A program made the translations under genes and the position numbers. From UBA2330 sp035443185 (GTDB taxonomy: Bacteria; Bacteroidota; Ignavibacteria; Tepidaquicellales; Tepidaquicellaceae), in the NCBI GenBank assembly GCA_035443185.1, contig DAORRV010000012.1:1-56520 (forward strand): DNA of 56,520 nucleotides, written 5' to 3'. Shown piece by piece: positions 45,503-52,813 of the stretch. The notes beneath the pieces are model-generated. The model did no database searches. It worked only from the letters and a program-made list of their open reading frames with translations, and was not told the DNA's origin. How positions within the stretch are numbered: position 1 is the first letter of the stretch; each line of letters begins with the position of its first letter.

Positions 45503-46651
45503 ATGAAAATAATTATCGTCGGAACTGCATTTCCGTTGAGAGGTGCTATGGCACAGCTTAATGCGATACTTGCAAATTATCTTTCAAAAGATCATGACGT
45601 TGAGATATTTTCATTTAAAAGACAATATCCTGAATTACTTTTTCCCGGTAAGACACAGATGGATACGAGCGATAATGATATTCTGAATAAGGATATTCCA
45701 AATACAAATATCATAGACTCGATTAATCCATTGAACTGGCAGAAGACAGCGAAGATGATAGCTGCAAAAGAACCTAATCTTATAATTCTCAGATTCTGGA
45801 TACCATTTTTCGCACCGGCTTTTTACAGGATATGTAGTTACGTTAAGAAAAAAACCGGTGCTAAAATACTTTTTATTTGTGATAATGTTATTCCACACGA
45901 AAAAAGACCCGGTGATAATTTTCTTATAAAACTTATCTTCAAAGTCGGAGATTATTTTATTATTCATTCTAAAAGTGTAGAGGAAGACCTGAAGAAATTT
46001 ATAAAAGGTAAACCATATAAATATACTCCGCATCCGATATATAATATTTTTGGAGATCCGATTAGTAAAGAAGAAGCGGTTAAGAATATTAATAAAGATT
46101 TTAATATTGATTTGATTGGTAAAAAAGTCATTCTCTTTTTTGGTTATATTAGAAAATATAAAGGTTTGAAATATCTGATAGATGCAATGCCTGAAATATT
46201 AAAATCCATAGATGTTACTTTACTAATCGTTGGTGAATTTTATGAAGATGAAAAGATAACTCATGATCATATTAATAGTCTTGGACTTGAAAAAAATATT
46301 CATGTAGTATCGGATTACATACCAAATGAAAAGGTAAGATATTTTTTCTGTTCATCGGATGTAGTCGTGCTTCCATATATAGATGCAACTCAGAGCGGAA
46401 TTACACAAATTGCATATTATTATGATAAGCCTGTAATTGCTACAGATGTCGGTGGTTTGTCCGAAGCAGTTCATGATGGTGAAACCGGTTTTCTGATAAA
46501 GCCCAAAGACCCAAAGTCGGTTGCAAAAGCAGTAATTAAATTTTACAAAGAAGATCTTGAAAATAAGTTCAGTGAAAACGCAAAAGATGAAAAGAAAAAG
46601 TATGAATGGGGGAGAATGACTGAAGCAATAGAAGAGTTATATGGAAAATAG
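45503..46651 (+). CDS. Glycosyltransferase family 4 (group 1) protein
   Basis: This 382-residue protein has the GT-B fold. The N-terminal domain carries GTAFPLRGAMAQLNAIL. The C-terminal GT4 domain shows ILFFGYIRKYKGLKYLIDAMPEI (about 210-232), LLIVGEFYED, and a donor-binding segment VVLPYIDATQSGITQIAYYYDKPVIATDVGGLSE with the conserved Glu/Gly pattern. It transfers a sugar from an NDP-sugar to an unknown acceptor, probably on the inner face of the membrane. It is the first of a plus-strand group running to 51044 that includes another GT4, a GT39-like protein, a methyltransferase and a PaiB-like protein. Confidence 0.92.
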   Translation: MKIIIVGTAFPLRGAMAQLNAILANYLSKDHDVEIFSFKRQYPELLFPGKTQMDTSDNDILNKDIPNTNIIDSINPLNWQKTAKMIAAKEPNLIILRFWIPFFAPAFYRICSYVKKKTGAKILFICDNVIPHEKRPGDNFLIKLIFKVGDYFIIHSKSVEEDLKKFIKGKPYKYTPHPIYNIFGDPISKEEAVKNINKDFNIDLIGKKVILFFGYIRKYKGLKYLIDAMPEILKSIDVTLLIVGEFYEDEKITHDHINSLGLEKNIHVVSDYIPNEKVRYFFCSSDVVVLPYIDATQSGITQIAYYYDKPVIATDVGGLSEAVHDGETGFLIKPKDPKSVAKAVIKFYKEDLENKFSENAKDEKKKYEWGRMTEAIEELYGK

Positions 46652-46701
46652 AACTTTGAATTTACATTGAAGAAAATTTAAACTTAAAAAAATAATTTAA
46701 T

Positions 46702-47508
46702 TTGAAATACGATCCGGTTAAAAAAGTATTTGGTGACATAGTTTCGGATAACTCCTTTTTTAGAAAAATATTTTACTGGCTTCTTGATCTAATGTTTCTC
46801 AGGTCATGGCATGTAAGAAAAAAAGTCCGTGAGCTTTATCCCAAAGGTAAAGTTATGAATATTTTCGATGCAGGTATGGGATTCGGACAGTATACTTATT
46901 TCATGGCAAAGCGTTTTCCGGATTCGGATATTCTTGCAATAGATGTAAAAGAGGATCAGGTAGATGACTGCAAAAGGTTTTTTTCAAAATGCGGATTTAA
47001 GAATGTAAGATTTGAAGTTGGTGATCTTACTAAAATTGATTATAATAGGCAGTTTGATTTCATATTATGTGTCGATGTAATGGAGCATATTGTCGAGGAT
47101 GAACTTGTATTTAAAAATTTTTCAAGAGCATTGAAAAAAGGCGGGATGCTTTTGGTCAATACTCCGTCAAACCTTGGCGGCAGCGATGCACATGAAGAGG
47201 ATGATGAAAGTTTTATAGAAGAACATGCAAGGATCGGATATTCTAAAGAAGACATTTCTGAAAAAGTAAACCGAGCCGGTATGGAAGTTCATTCGTTTGA
47301 TTATACATACGGAAAATACGGAACTATTTCATGGAGATGGGGAATCAAATATCCAATACTTATTGCCGGTGTTTCAAAATTTCTTATACTGCTACTGCCT
47401 TTGTACTATATCTTCACGCTATGGTTTGTGCTGATTTTTATGTGGCTTGATGTCAATACATATAATAAAGAAGGTACGGGCATTACAATGGTTTCAAAAA
47501 AAATATAA
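46702..47508 (+). CDS. SAM-dependent methyltransferase with C-terminal membrane segments
   Basis: This 268-residue protein starts at a TTG. Motif I is IFDAGMGFGQYTYFMAKRF at about 54-72, strand 2 ends DILAIDVKEDQ, and FILCVDVMEHI is motif II. The C-terminal part (about 215-255) is strongly hydrophobic, giving one or two membrane segments. This suggests that the enzyme modifies a lipid-linked or membrane-bound substrate, perhaps a glycolipid or quinone; that is inference from context. It follows the GT4 gene by 50 bp and precedes the PaiB-like gene by 19 bp. Confidence 0.9.
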   Translation: MKYDPVKKVFGDIVSDNSFFRKIFYWLLDLMFLRSWHVRKKVRELYPKGKVMNIFDAGMGFGQYTYFMAKRFPDSDILAIDVKEDQVDDCKRFFSKCGFKNVRFEVGDLTKIDYNRQFDFILCVDVMEHIVEDELVFKNFSRALKKGGMLLVNTPSNLGGSDAHEEDDESFIEEHARIGYSKEDISEKVNRAGMEVHSFDYTYGKYGTISWRWGIKYPILIAGVSKFLILLLPLYYIFTLWFVLIFMWLDVNTYNKEGTGITMVSKKI

Positions 47509-47527
47509 ACTTCTGTAAATAATAAAG

Positions 47528-48181
47528 ATGTATATCCCGAAACATACCAGAATGAAAAATGAAGATGAGATTTTTGATTTTATTGAATCAAATAATTTCG
47601 GAATACTCGTAACTCTGAATGATTCAAAAATTACTGCTACTCATATTCCTTTTTTATTAAAAAAAGGAAAAGAAAAGTATGGTGAATTGTATTGTCACAT
47701 TGCAAAAGCAAATCCTCAGCATCAAAATATTTCAGGGGAAGTACTCGTCATTTTTCCGGGAGCGCATAAATATATTTCATCCGGTTGGTATGAATCAGAT
47801 CAGACAGTGCCTACATGGAATTATATGTCCGTGCATGTTTATGGTGAACTTCAGGTAATTATTGACAGGGATGAAAAATTTGAAATTATTAAAGAGCTTG
47901 TAGATCTTTTCGAACCGGATAAAGATATTTATTCTCTGGATAATCTTAAACCTGAATATCTTGAAAATCTTTTGAAAGGAATAGTTGCATTTAGGATTGC
48001 AATATCTTCTGTCGAGGGTAAAGAAAAGTTGTCACAAAACCATTCTATGCAGAGACAAAAAATTGTTATAGATAAACTTACAGAGATTGGGGATACAGAC
48101 TCTTTATTAATAGCTGATAGGATGAAAATTAATCTTTCCACTGATAAAATTTCCGGAACAGATTCTCCAAATATTCCTTAG
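47528..48181 (+). CDS. PaiB-like FMN-binding protein
   Basis: This 217-residue protein matches the PaiB family ('FMN-binding negative transcriptional regulator'). It has the opening MYIPKHTRMKNEDEIFDFI, THIPFLLKK (about 42-50), ELYCHIAKANPQHQN, FPGAHKYISSGWY and VPTWNYMSVHVYGEL. The split-barrel fold binds flavin or haem in relatives. The regulatory name derives from Bacillus and may not apply here. No sporulation or protease context exists. It sits within a glycosyltransferase run, 5 bp before the GT39-type gene, so it may be cotranscribed with it. Confidence 0.93.
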   Translation: MYIPKHTRMKNEDEIFDFIESNNFGILVTLNDSKITATHIPFLLKKGKEKYGELYCHIAKANPQHQNISGEVLVIFPGAHKYISSGWYESDQTVPTWNYMSVHVYGELQVIIDRDEKFEIIKELVDLFEPDKDIYSLDNLKPEYLENLLKGIVAFRIAISSVEGKEKLSQNHSMQRQKIVIDKLTEIGDTDSLLIADRMKINLSTDKISGTDSPNIP

Positions 48182-48186
48182 CATAA

Positions 48187-49518
48187 ATGAATGAAATTTC
48201 TGACACTCCTTTGAAAACGGAAAGATCTGTTTTGATCTTTATATTATCCTGTGCATTTTTAATAAAATTAATTTTACTGTTTCTTCTCGATCCTGTCTTA
48301 CGTTCAGACAGTCTAGATTATCAAACTCTGGCAAACAGCTTACTTAACGGAGAATATTCGTTGAATGGGAAACCAACTGCTTATGTAGGTATTGGATACC
48401 CAGCTTTTCTTTCGGGAATATTTTTTATTTTCGGGGAAGGTCAGTTTTATGTAAGGCTTGTTCAGTCAGTGATTGAAGCTGGAACGGCATTGCTTTTTTA
48501 CGGAGTAAGCAGAAGATTCTTTAGTATAAAGCATTCACTTATTTCAGTTGCAATATTTTCATTTTTCCCGTCAAATATTTTATACAGTCAGACTATCTTA
48601 TCTGAACCTCTGTTTGGATTTTTTTCAATGGCAGTGCTGTATTTATTTTTAAGAGATGACTTTTCCAGAAAACCAATTCAGATATTTGTAGCAGGTCTAA
48701 TTTTTGGATTAGCAGTATTGATCCGCACTGCTTATTTACCTATTTGTATATTAGTACCTCTTTTTTTTTATTCATATAGAGAAGAGATATTCAAAACTTC
48801 TAAAGTAAGATCAGCGGTAATATTTTCAATGATCTTTTTTATGGGAATGATTTTAGTGATTGCACCATGGAGTATCAGAAATAAAATGATGGTCGGAACG
48901 TACAGCCTGGGAACTACATCAGGTTTAAATTTCTGGTTAGGCAGTAATCCGGATGCTACCGGTTCTTATTTTATTAAACCTGATGATATGCTGCCTGGTG
49001 ATTATAGTAATGAAGCTGACCGAGACAAAGAATATTTTAAGCTCGGACTTGATTATGCAGTTTCACATCCGGTAAATTACATGATTTTGGGAATAAAAAA
49101 GATTGGCTATTTATATTCCAGTGAGCGGATGATAGTAAATTATTTTACAGAAACACTTCCCGGACAGACATCTACAGATGTTTACAGATCAGCAAGCCCG
49201 TTGTTTACATTGCTTGTTAATATTCCTTATTTTATTATTATGCTGCTCGGTACATGGGGGCTTATGTATTTTGGAAGGAAAAAGTTTTTCATATATGGTT
49301 CTGTACTGATTTGGATATTCACAGTTGTTGTATTTATAGCACTTGCAAGATATCATTACGTACTGATTCCATTTTTTATACTGGGTACGGTAATGTTTCT
49401 TTCTTTAGGCAGGGGATCTTTGAATGAAATTTCTACAAATAAAAAAATATTGGCTGCAGGATTTTCACTTTTTTTGATTGCAGTCTGGACAGTGGAGTTT
49501 TATCTAATGATGAGGTAA
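48187..49518 (+). CDS. GT39/PMT-type membrane glycosyltransferase
   Basis: This 443-residue integral membrane protein has roughly ten to eleven hydrophobic segments and the ArnT/PMT-type first loop PVLRSDSLDYQTLANSLL (about 35-52) with the conserved acidic residues. GIGYPAFLSGIFF follows at about 71-83. Such GT-C enzymes use polyprenyl-phosphate sugars as donors and act on the periplasmic side, glycosylating lipids or proteins. The acceptor is unknown. It starts 5 bp after the PaiB-like gene. Downstream lies the 68-bp palindromic repeat array, followed by a GT4 gene. Confidence 0.9.
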   Translation: MNEISDTPLKTERSVLIFILSCAFLIKLILLFLLDPVLRSDSLDYQTLANSLLNGEYSLNGKPTAYVGIGYPAFLSGIFFIFGEGQFYVRLVQSVIEAGTALLFYGVSRRFFSIKHSLISVAIFSFFPSNILYSQTILSEPLFGFFSMAVLYLFLRDDFSRKPIQIFVAGLIFGLAVLIRTAYLPICILVPLFFYSYREEIFKTSKVRSAVIFSMIFFMGMILVIAPWSIRNKMMVGTYSLGTTSGLNFWLGSNPDATGSYFIKPDDMLPGDYSNEADRDKEYFKLGLDYAVSHPVNYMILGIKKIGYLYSSERMIVNYFTETLPGQTSTDVYRSASPLFTLLVNIPYFIIMLLGTWGLMYFGRKKFFIYGSVLIWIFTVVVFIALARYHYVLIPFFILGTVMFLSLGRGSLNEISTNKKILAAGFSLFLIAVWTVEFYLMMR

Positions 49519-49536
49519 TTGCATGTGCTGTGGAGT

Positions 49537-49690
49537 AACGGTTAAAACCGTTTTGTCTGAAGATCCTGAGTTCCGGACATTTTCAAAAGTATATACTTTA
49601 CAGAAACGGTTAAAACCGTTTTGTCAGTAGATCCTGAGTTCCAGACAATTTCAACAGTATATACTTTACAGAAACGGTTAAAACCGTTTC
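49537..49690. repeat. Tandem 68-bp repeat array with three AACGGTTAAAACCGTT palindromes
   Basis: The 16-base palindrome AACGGTTAAAACCGTT occurs at 49537-49552, 49605-49620 and 49673-49688, exactly 68 bp apart. The two 52-bp stretches between them differ at about five positions, and each contains a second palindrome, AGTATATACT (49588-49597 and 49656-49665). The array fills most of the 218-bp gap between the GT39 and GT4 genes. The spacers are near identical, so this is not CRISPR. Confidence 0.9.
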
Positions 49691-49736
49691 TCCAAATAAT
49701 AATAAAACAGAATATAAATATATATCTGCAAAAACT

Positions 49737-51044
49737 TTGAACCTCAAAAAAATACTTGTCATTTCATATTACTGGCCGCCGGGCGGCGGTGCAGGTGTGC
49801 AGAGGATTCTTAAGTTTGTAAAGTATTTTCCGGAAAACGGTTTTCAACCGTTTGTTGTGACGGTGGACGAAGAAAAGGCGAGTTATCCTGTTATTGATAA
49901 GTCGCTGAATGCCGAAGTGCCACACGAAGCCGAAGTGATAAGAACCGGCACGTTTGAACCTTTCGATATTTATTCTAAACTAATCGGGAAGAAAAGTATC
50001 CCGACCGGATTTTCAAATGAAACCGACCCCGGAATGATACAGAAACTATCCAGATTTATCAGAGGAAATTTCTTCATTCCCGACGCAAGGAAAGGCTGGA
50101 TAAAATTTGCTTTCACAGAAGCTTGTAAACTTATCGAGAAAGAAAAGATTGACATTGTAATTACTACCAGCCCGCCTCATTCCGCACAGCTTGTCGGGCT
50201 TAAACTCAAAAAAAAATATAAAATAAATTGGATTGCGGATCTCCGGGATCCGTGGACGGATATTTATTATTATAAGGAATTCAAACATCTTCCGTTTGCT
50301 GAGAAACTTGATAAAAAATATGAACGGCTTGTTCTGGAAAATGCTGATAAAATAATTACCGTAAGCAATGACCTCAAAAGAATGTTCTTGCAAAAGTCTG
50401 ATAGTATTGATGAAAAAAAATTCACAATCATTCCAAACGGTTTTGATGAAGATGATTTTAAGAATTTAAAAAAGCCAGACAAGACTCAAAATGATTTCAT
50501 TATCTCATACACAGGTACACTTGCAGAAAGTTATAATCCGCAGATATTCTTTGATGAATTGAAAAAAGTGGTAACCGAAAATCCTGAAATAAATATAAAG
50601 TTAAGATTCATTGGGAGTCCCGCAGATTCTATGATGAATAGGATTCGTGAAATGTCAATGAGCAGTAATCTCGAAGTGATCCCTACAGTCTCTCATGAAA
50701 GATCAGTCGAATATTTGAACGAAAGCACATTGCTGCTGCTGGTTATTCCCGAAGTAAAAAATGACAAGGGAATCCTTACCGGTAAACTGTTCGAATATCT
50801 TGCATCAGGAAAAACCATTGTATGCATTGGTCCTGAAGACGGCGAAGCTGCCGCTTTTATCAGTGAATGCAAAGCGGGAAAAACTTTTGACAGAAATAAT
50901 GAATATGGTCTGTCGGAATATCTTTCTGGATTAGTACAATACTGGAAAGTCAAAGGTGATCTGAATATAGAAAATGATCTGTATAAAAAATATTCCAGAA
51001 GATCTCAGACTAAATATTTATGTGAAGTGTTGAAATGTTTTTAA
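49737..51044 (+). CDS. Glycosyltransferase family 4 protein
   Basis: This 435-residue protein starts at a TTG. The N-terminal GT-B domain begins KKILVISYYWPPGGGAGVQR, and the 'YYWPPxxGxG' stretch (about 10-20) is typical of GT4 enzymes. The C-terminal domain shows FIISYTGTLAESYNP (about 255-269), RFIGSPADSMMN and the acidic-to-Gly segment VKNDKGILTGKLFEYLASGKTIVCIGPEDGEAA. It probably adds a sugar to a lipid-linked or surface glycan precursor. The start lies 46 bp after the repeat array; no Shine-Dalgarno site is evident. Confidence 0.92.
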   Translation: MNLKKILVISYYWPPGGGAGVQRILKFVKYFPENGFQPFVVTVDEEKASYPVIDKSLNAEVPHEAEVIRTGTFEPFDIYSKLIGKKSIPTGFSNETDPGMIQKLSRFIRGNFFIPDARKGWIKFAFTEACKLIEKEKIDIVITTSPPHSAQLVGLKLKKKYKINWIADLRDPWTDIYYYKEFKHLPFAEKLDKKYERLVLENADKIITVSNDLKRMFLQKSDSIDEKKFTIIPNGFDEDDFKNLKKPDKTQNDFIISYTGTLAESYNPQIFFDELKKVVTENPEINIKLRFIGSPADSMMNRIREMSMSSNLEVIPTVSHERSVEYLNESTLLLLVIPEVKNDKGILTGKLFEYLASGKTIVCIGPEDGEAAAFISECKAGKTFDRNNEYGLSEYLSGLVQYWKVKGDLNIENDLYKKYSRRSQTKYLCEVLKCF

Positions 51045-51089
51045 TGTAGTAATTAAAAATTTTACATGAATTAATTTTATGAATTAATT

Positions 51090-52547
51090 CTAATTTAATT
51101 CGGATATTTTATTTCTGAACCAATCTCTGTCTGAAGTATCAATAATGTGTTCCGTATTACTCTTCAAAGTATAATTTAAAAATTCGTCCTCCGGATCATT
51201 TTTTAAATTCACCAGATCATTAAATAATTTTATAAAATTCTGAAGAGAACTTTTGTGAGTTTCATTCAGAAGTTTACTGTTTGATATGAACTGTCTGAAA
51301 TTCTTTATCTCATCCTTATTGCCGTCATAATCTTTTACTTCATAAAAGATCTTCAAAAGAAGTTTCCTTAAAATAATTTTTACTGTCAGCAAATTTGTGT
51401 TAATTCTGGAACAGATCTCAAGTGACTCCAAAAACTTACCTTCTTCAAACAGTAATAATGCACTGCATAACGATTGAAGTTTGTAAATGTGTGCAGGACT
51501 AATTGATTTTATGTTTTCTTTGAAAAATAATTCCGCATCAGATGTGTTCTTATAGCTGATGTATTCAATAAACAAATTTAAAAACAGATCTGATCTGAAA
51601 TAATTCTGGTTTGTCTTATATAGTTTGTATTTCAGTATTTTGTCATAAAGATCAAGTTTGATTTCATGAAATTTAGTTGACTTATTCAGATTTATATATC
51701 TGTTGCACATTGAGATCATTCTCAAAATGAAATGCATTTTACTCCTGATGCTTAATCTTTCAAAATTCTTTTCTAATTGATCTTTCAGTTCAAAAAAATA
51801 TGACTCATCGGTTCTGTTTTTATTCATCAGAAACAGATTATAATACATTGAAAACAAATCTTTATTTTTGAAATTATTATCTCTGATATATTGATAAAGA
51901 GATTCAAGATCAAGCAGTTCTATAAATTTTTCCGGCAGGTTAATTTTGGGGTTATAATTGAAAGTATTTTTGTTTACATCTATATCGTTGAGACTTATAA
52001 ACAGATCTGATAAAAAATAAAAAATCAGTTGCTCAGTTCTTTCAAACACATCACCCGTAATTTTGTATTGCTCACCTCTGTCAAGATGAAATGATACGAT
52101 CTGCCATTTCATTAAATAATCATAGTAAAAGGTCTGATAATTAAATTCGGATTTTTCAAACTGCTTTTCTTTTTCTTTGAATTTAGAAAGGAAAATGTTG
52201 TCAATTTTTCTCCAGTCAAGCTCATCAAGTAAGTATCTGTCATAATCAAACTTATTTTTTTCGAGATTCAGGGTTACAAGATATTTTTCTCCCAGCTTAT
52301 AAAAATCTGAAAATAGTTTTCTCAGATTCTCATCACTGAATATATCATTTCCAAAAACGTGTCTGTAAATATTTTCCTTTGTAAATGATGAAGAGTCAAA
52401 TTCTGGATAGAATTTCCTCAGGTAATTGTATAGTAAAAGCAGTTTTTTGTTATTGTTATAAAAAGGTGAGAGCAAAAATTTTTCGAATCTTAATATTTCT
52501 TTTTTTGTCAAACCTTTCAAAATATTGATCGCTTTGTAGTTTATCAT
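51090..52547 (-). CDS. Large helical protein of unknown function
   Basis: This 485-residue protein has no signal peptide or membrane segment and looks almost entirely alpha-helical, rich in Lys, Leu, Phe, Asn and Tyr. The N-terminal stretch (INILKGLTKKEILRFEKFL ... SPFYNNNKKLLLLYNYLRKFYPEF ... ENIYRHVFGNDIFSDENLRKLFSDFYKLGEKYL) has the pattern of a Bacteroidota-specific family of hypothetical proteins that I recall but cannot name. I see no catalytic motif. Helical repeats may form a TPR- or HEAT-like scaffold. It is a single gene, convergent with the GT4 gene and divergent from the LamG gene. It may be a lineage-specific paralog family member. Confidence 0.82.
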   Translation of the reverse strand: MINYKAINILKGLTKKEILRFEKFLLSPFYNNNKKLLLLYNYLRKFYPEFDSSSFTKENIYRHVFGNDIFSDENLRKLFSDFYKLGEKYLVTLNLEKNKFDYDRYLLDELDWRKIDNIFLSKFKEKEKQFEKSEFNYQTFYYDYLMKWQIVSFHLDRGEQYKITGDVFERTEQLIFYFLSDLFISLNDIDVNKNTFNYNPKINLPEKFIELLDLESLYQYIRDNNFKNKDLFSMYYNLFLMNKNRTDESYFFELKDQLEKNFERLSIRSKMHFILRMISMCNRYINLNKSTKFHEIKLDLYDKILKYKLYKTNQNYFRSDLFLNLFIEYISYKNTSDAELFFKENIKSISPAHIYKLQSLCSALLLFEEGKFLESLEICSRINTNLLTVKIILRKLLLKIFYEVKDYDGNKDEIKNFRQFISNSKLLNETHKSSLQNFIKLFNDLVNLKNDPEDEFLNYTLKSNTEHIIDTSDRDWFRNKISELN

Positions 52548-52679
52548 CCAAAAGAAGTTTTCACAATTTAAAATTTATATTCTCTCAATAAAATGCATTA
52601 AATGATTGTTTTGGAAGTAAAACAGGCTTAACTGCAAATTTTATTATGATTTAATCCGTCACAAACACTTTAAAGTTAG

Positions 52680-52711
52680 TTTGGAATATTATTTTTTTGA
52701 AAGTAATTTTA
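52680..52711 (+). promoter_or_regulatory. Candidate Bacteroidota-type promoter for the LamG gene
   Basis: TTTG (52680-52683) and TAATTTTA (52704-52711) are separated by 20 bp and resemble the group's TTTG / TAnnTTTG pair (last base A instead of G). It is about 100 bp before the TTG start. The rest of the 266-bp gap shows no other clear signal. Confidence 0.35.
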
Positions 52712-52799
52712 CATCTGTTTAATAATTCAAATGATTTTTCCGGATATATCGGTGAAAAGTTTGAATAATATTTTAAGAAAACACTAACTAAACATTCTG

Positions 52800-52805
52800 A
52801 AAGGA
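52800..52805 (+). promoter_or_regulatory. Shine-Dalgarno site supporting a TTG start
   Basis: AAAGGA lies 8 bases before the TTG at 52814, which is followed by a clean signal peptide. It decides the start of the LamG gene. Confidence 0.55.
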
Positions 52806-52813
52806 ATCACACT

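Noticed and set aside
45635..46033. Minus-strand frame of 132 codons within the GT4 gene
   Set aside because: It is fully antisense to a conserved glycosyltransferase and has no recognisable protein pattern.
49537..49690. Possible short CRISPR array
   Set aside because: The 52-bp stretches between palindromes are nearly identical rather than unique, the repeat is only 16 bp, and no cas gene is present.
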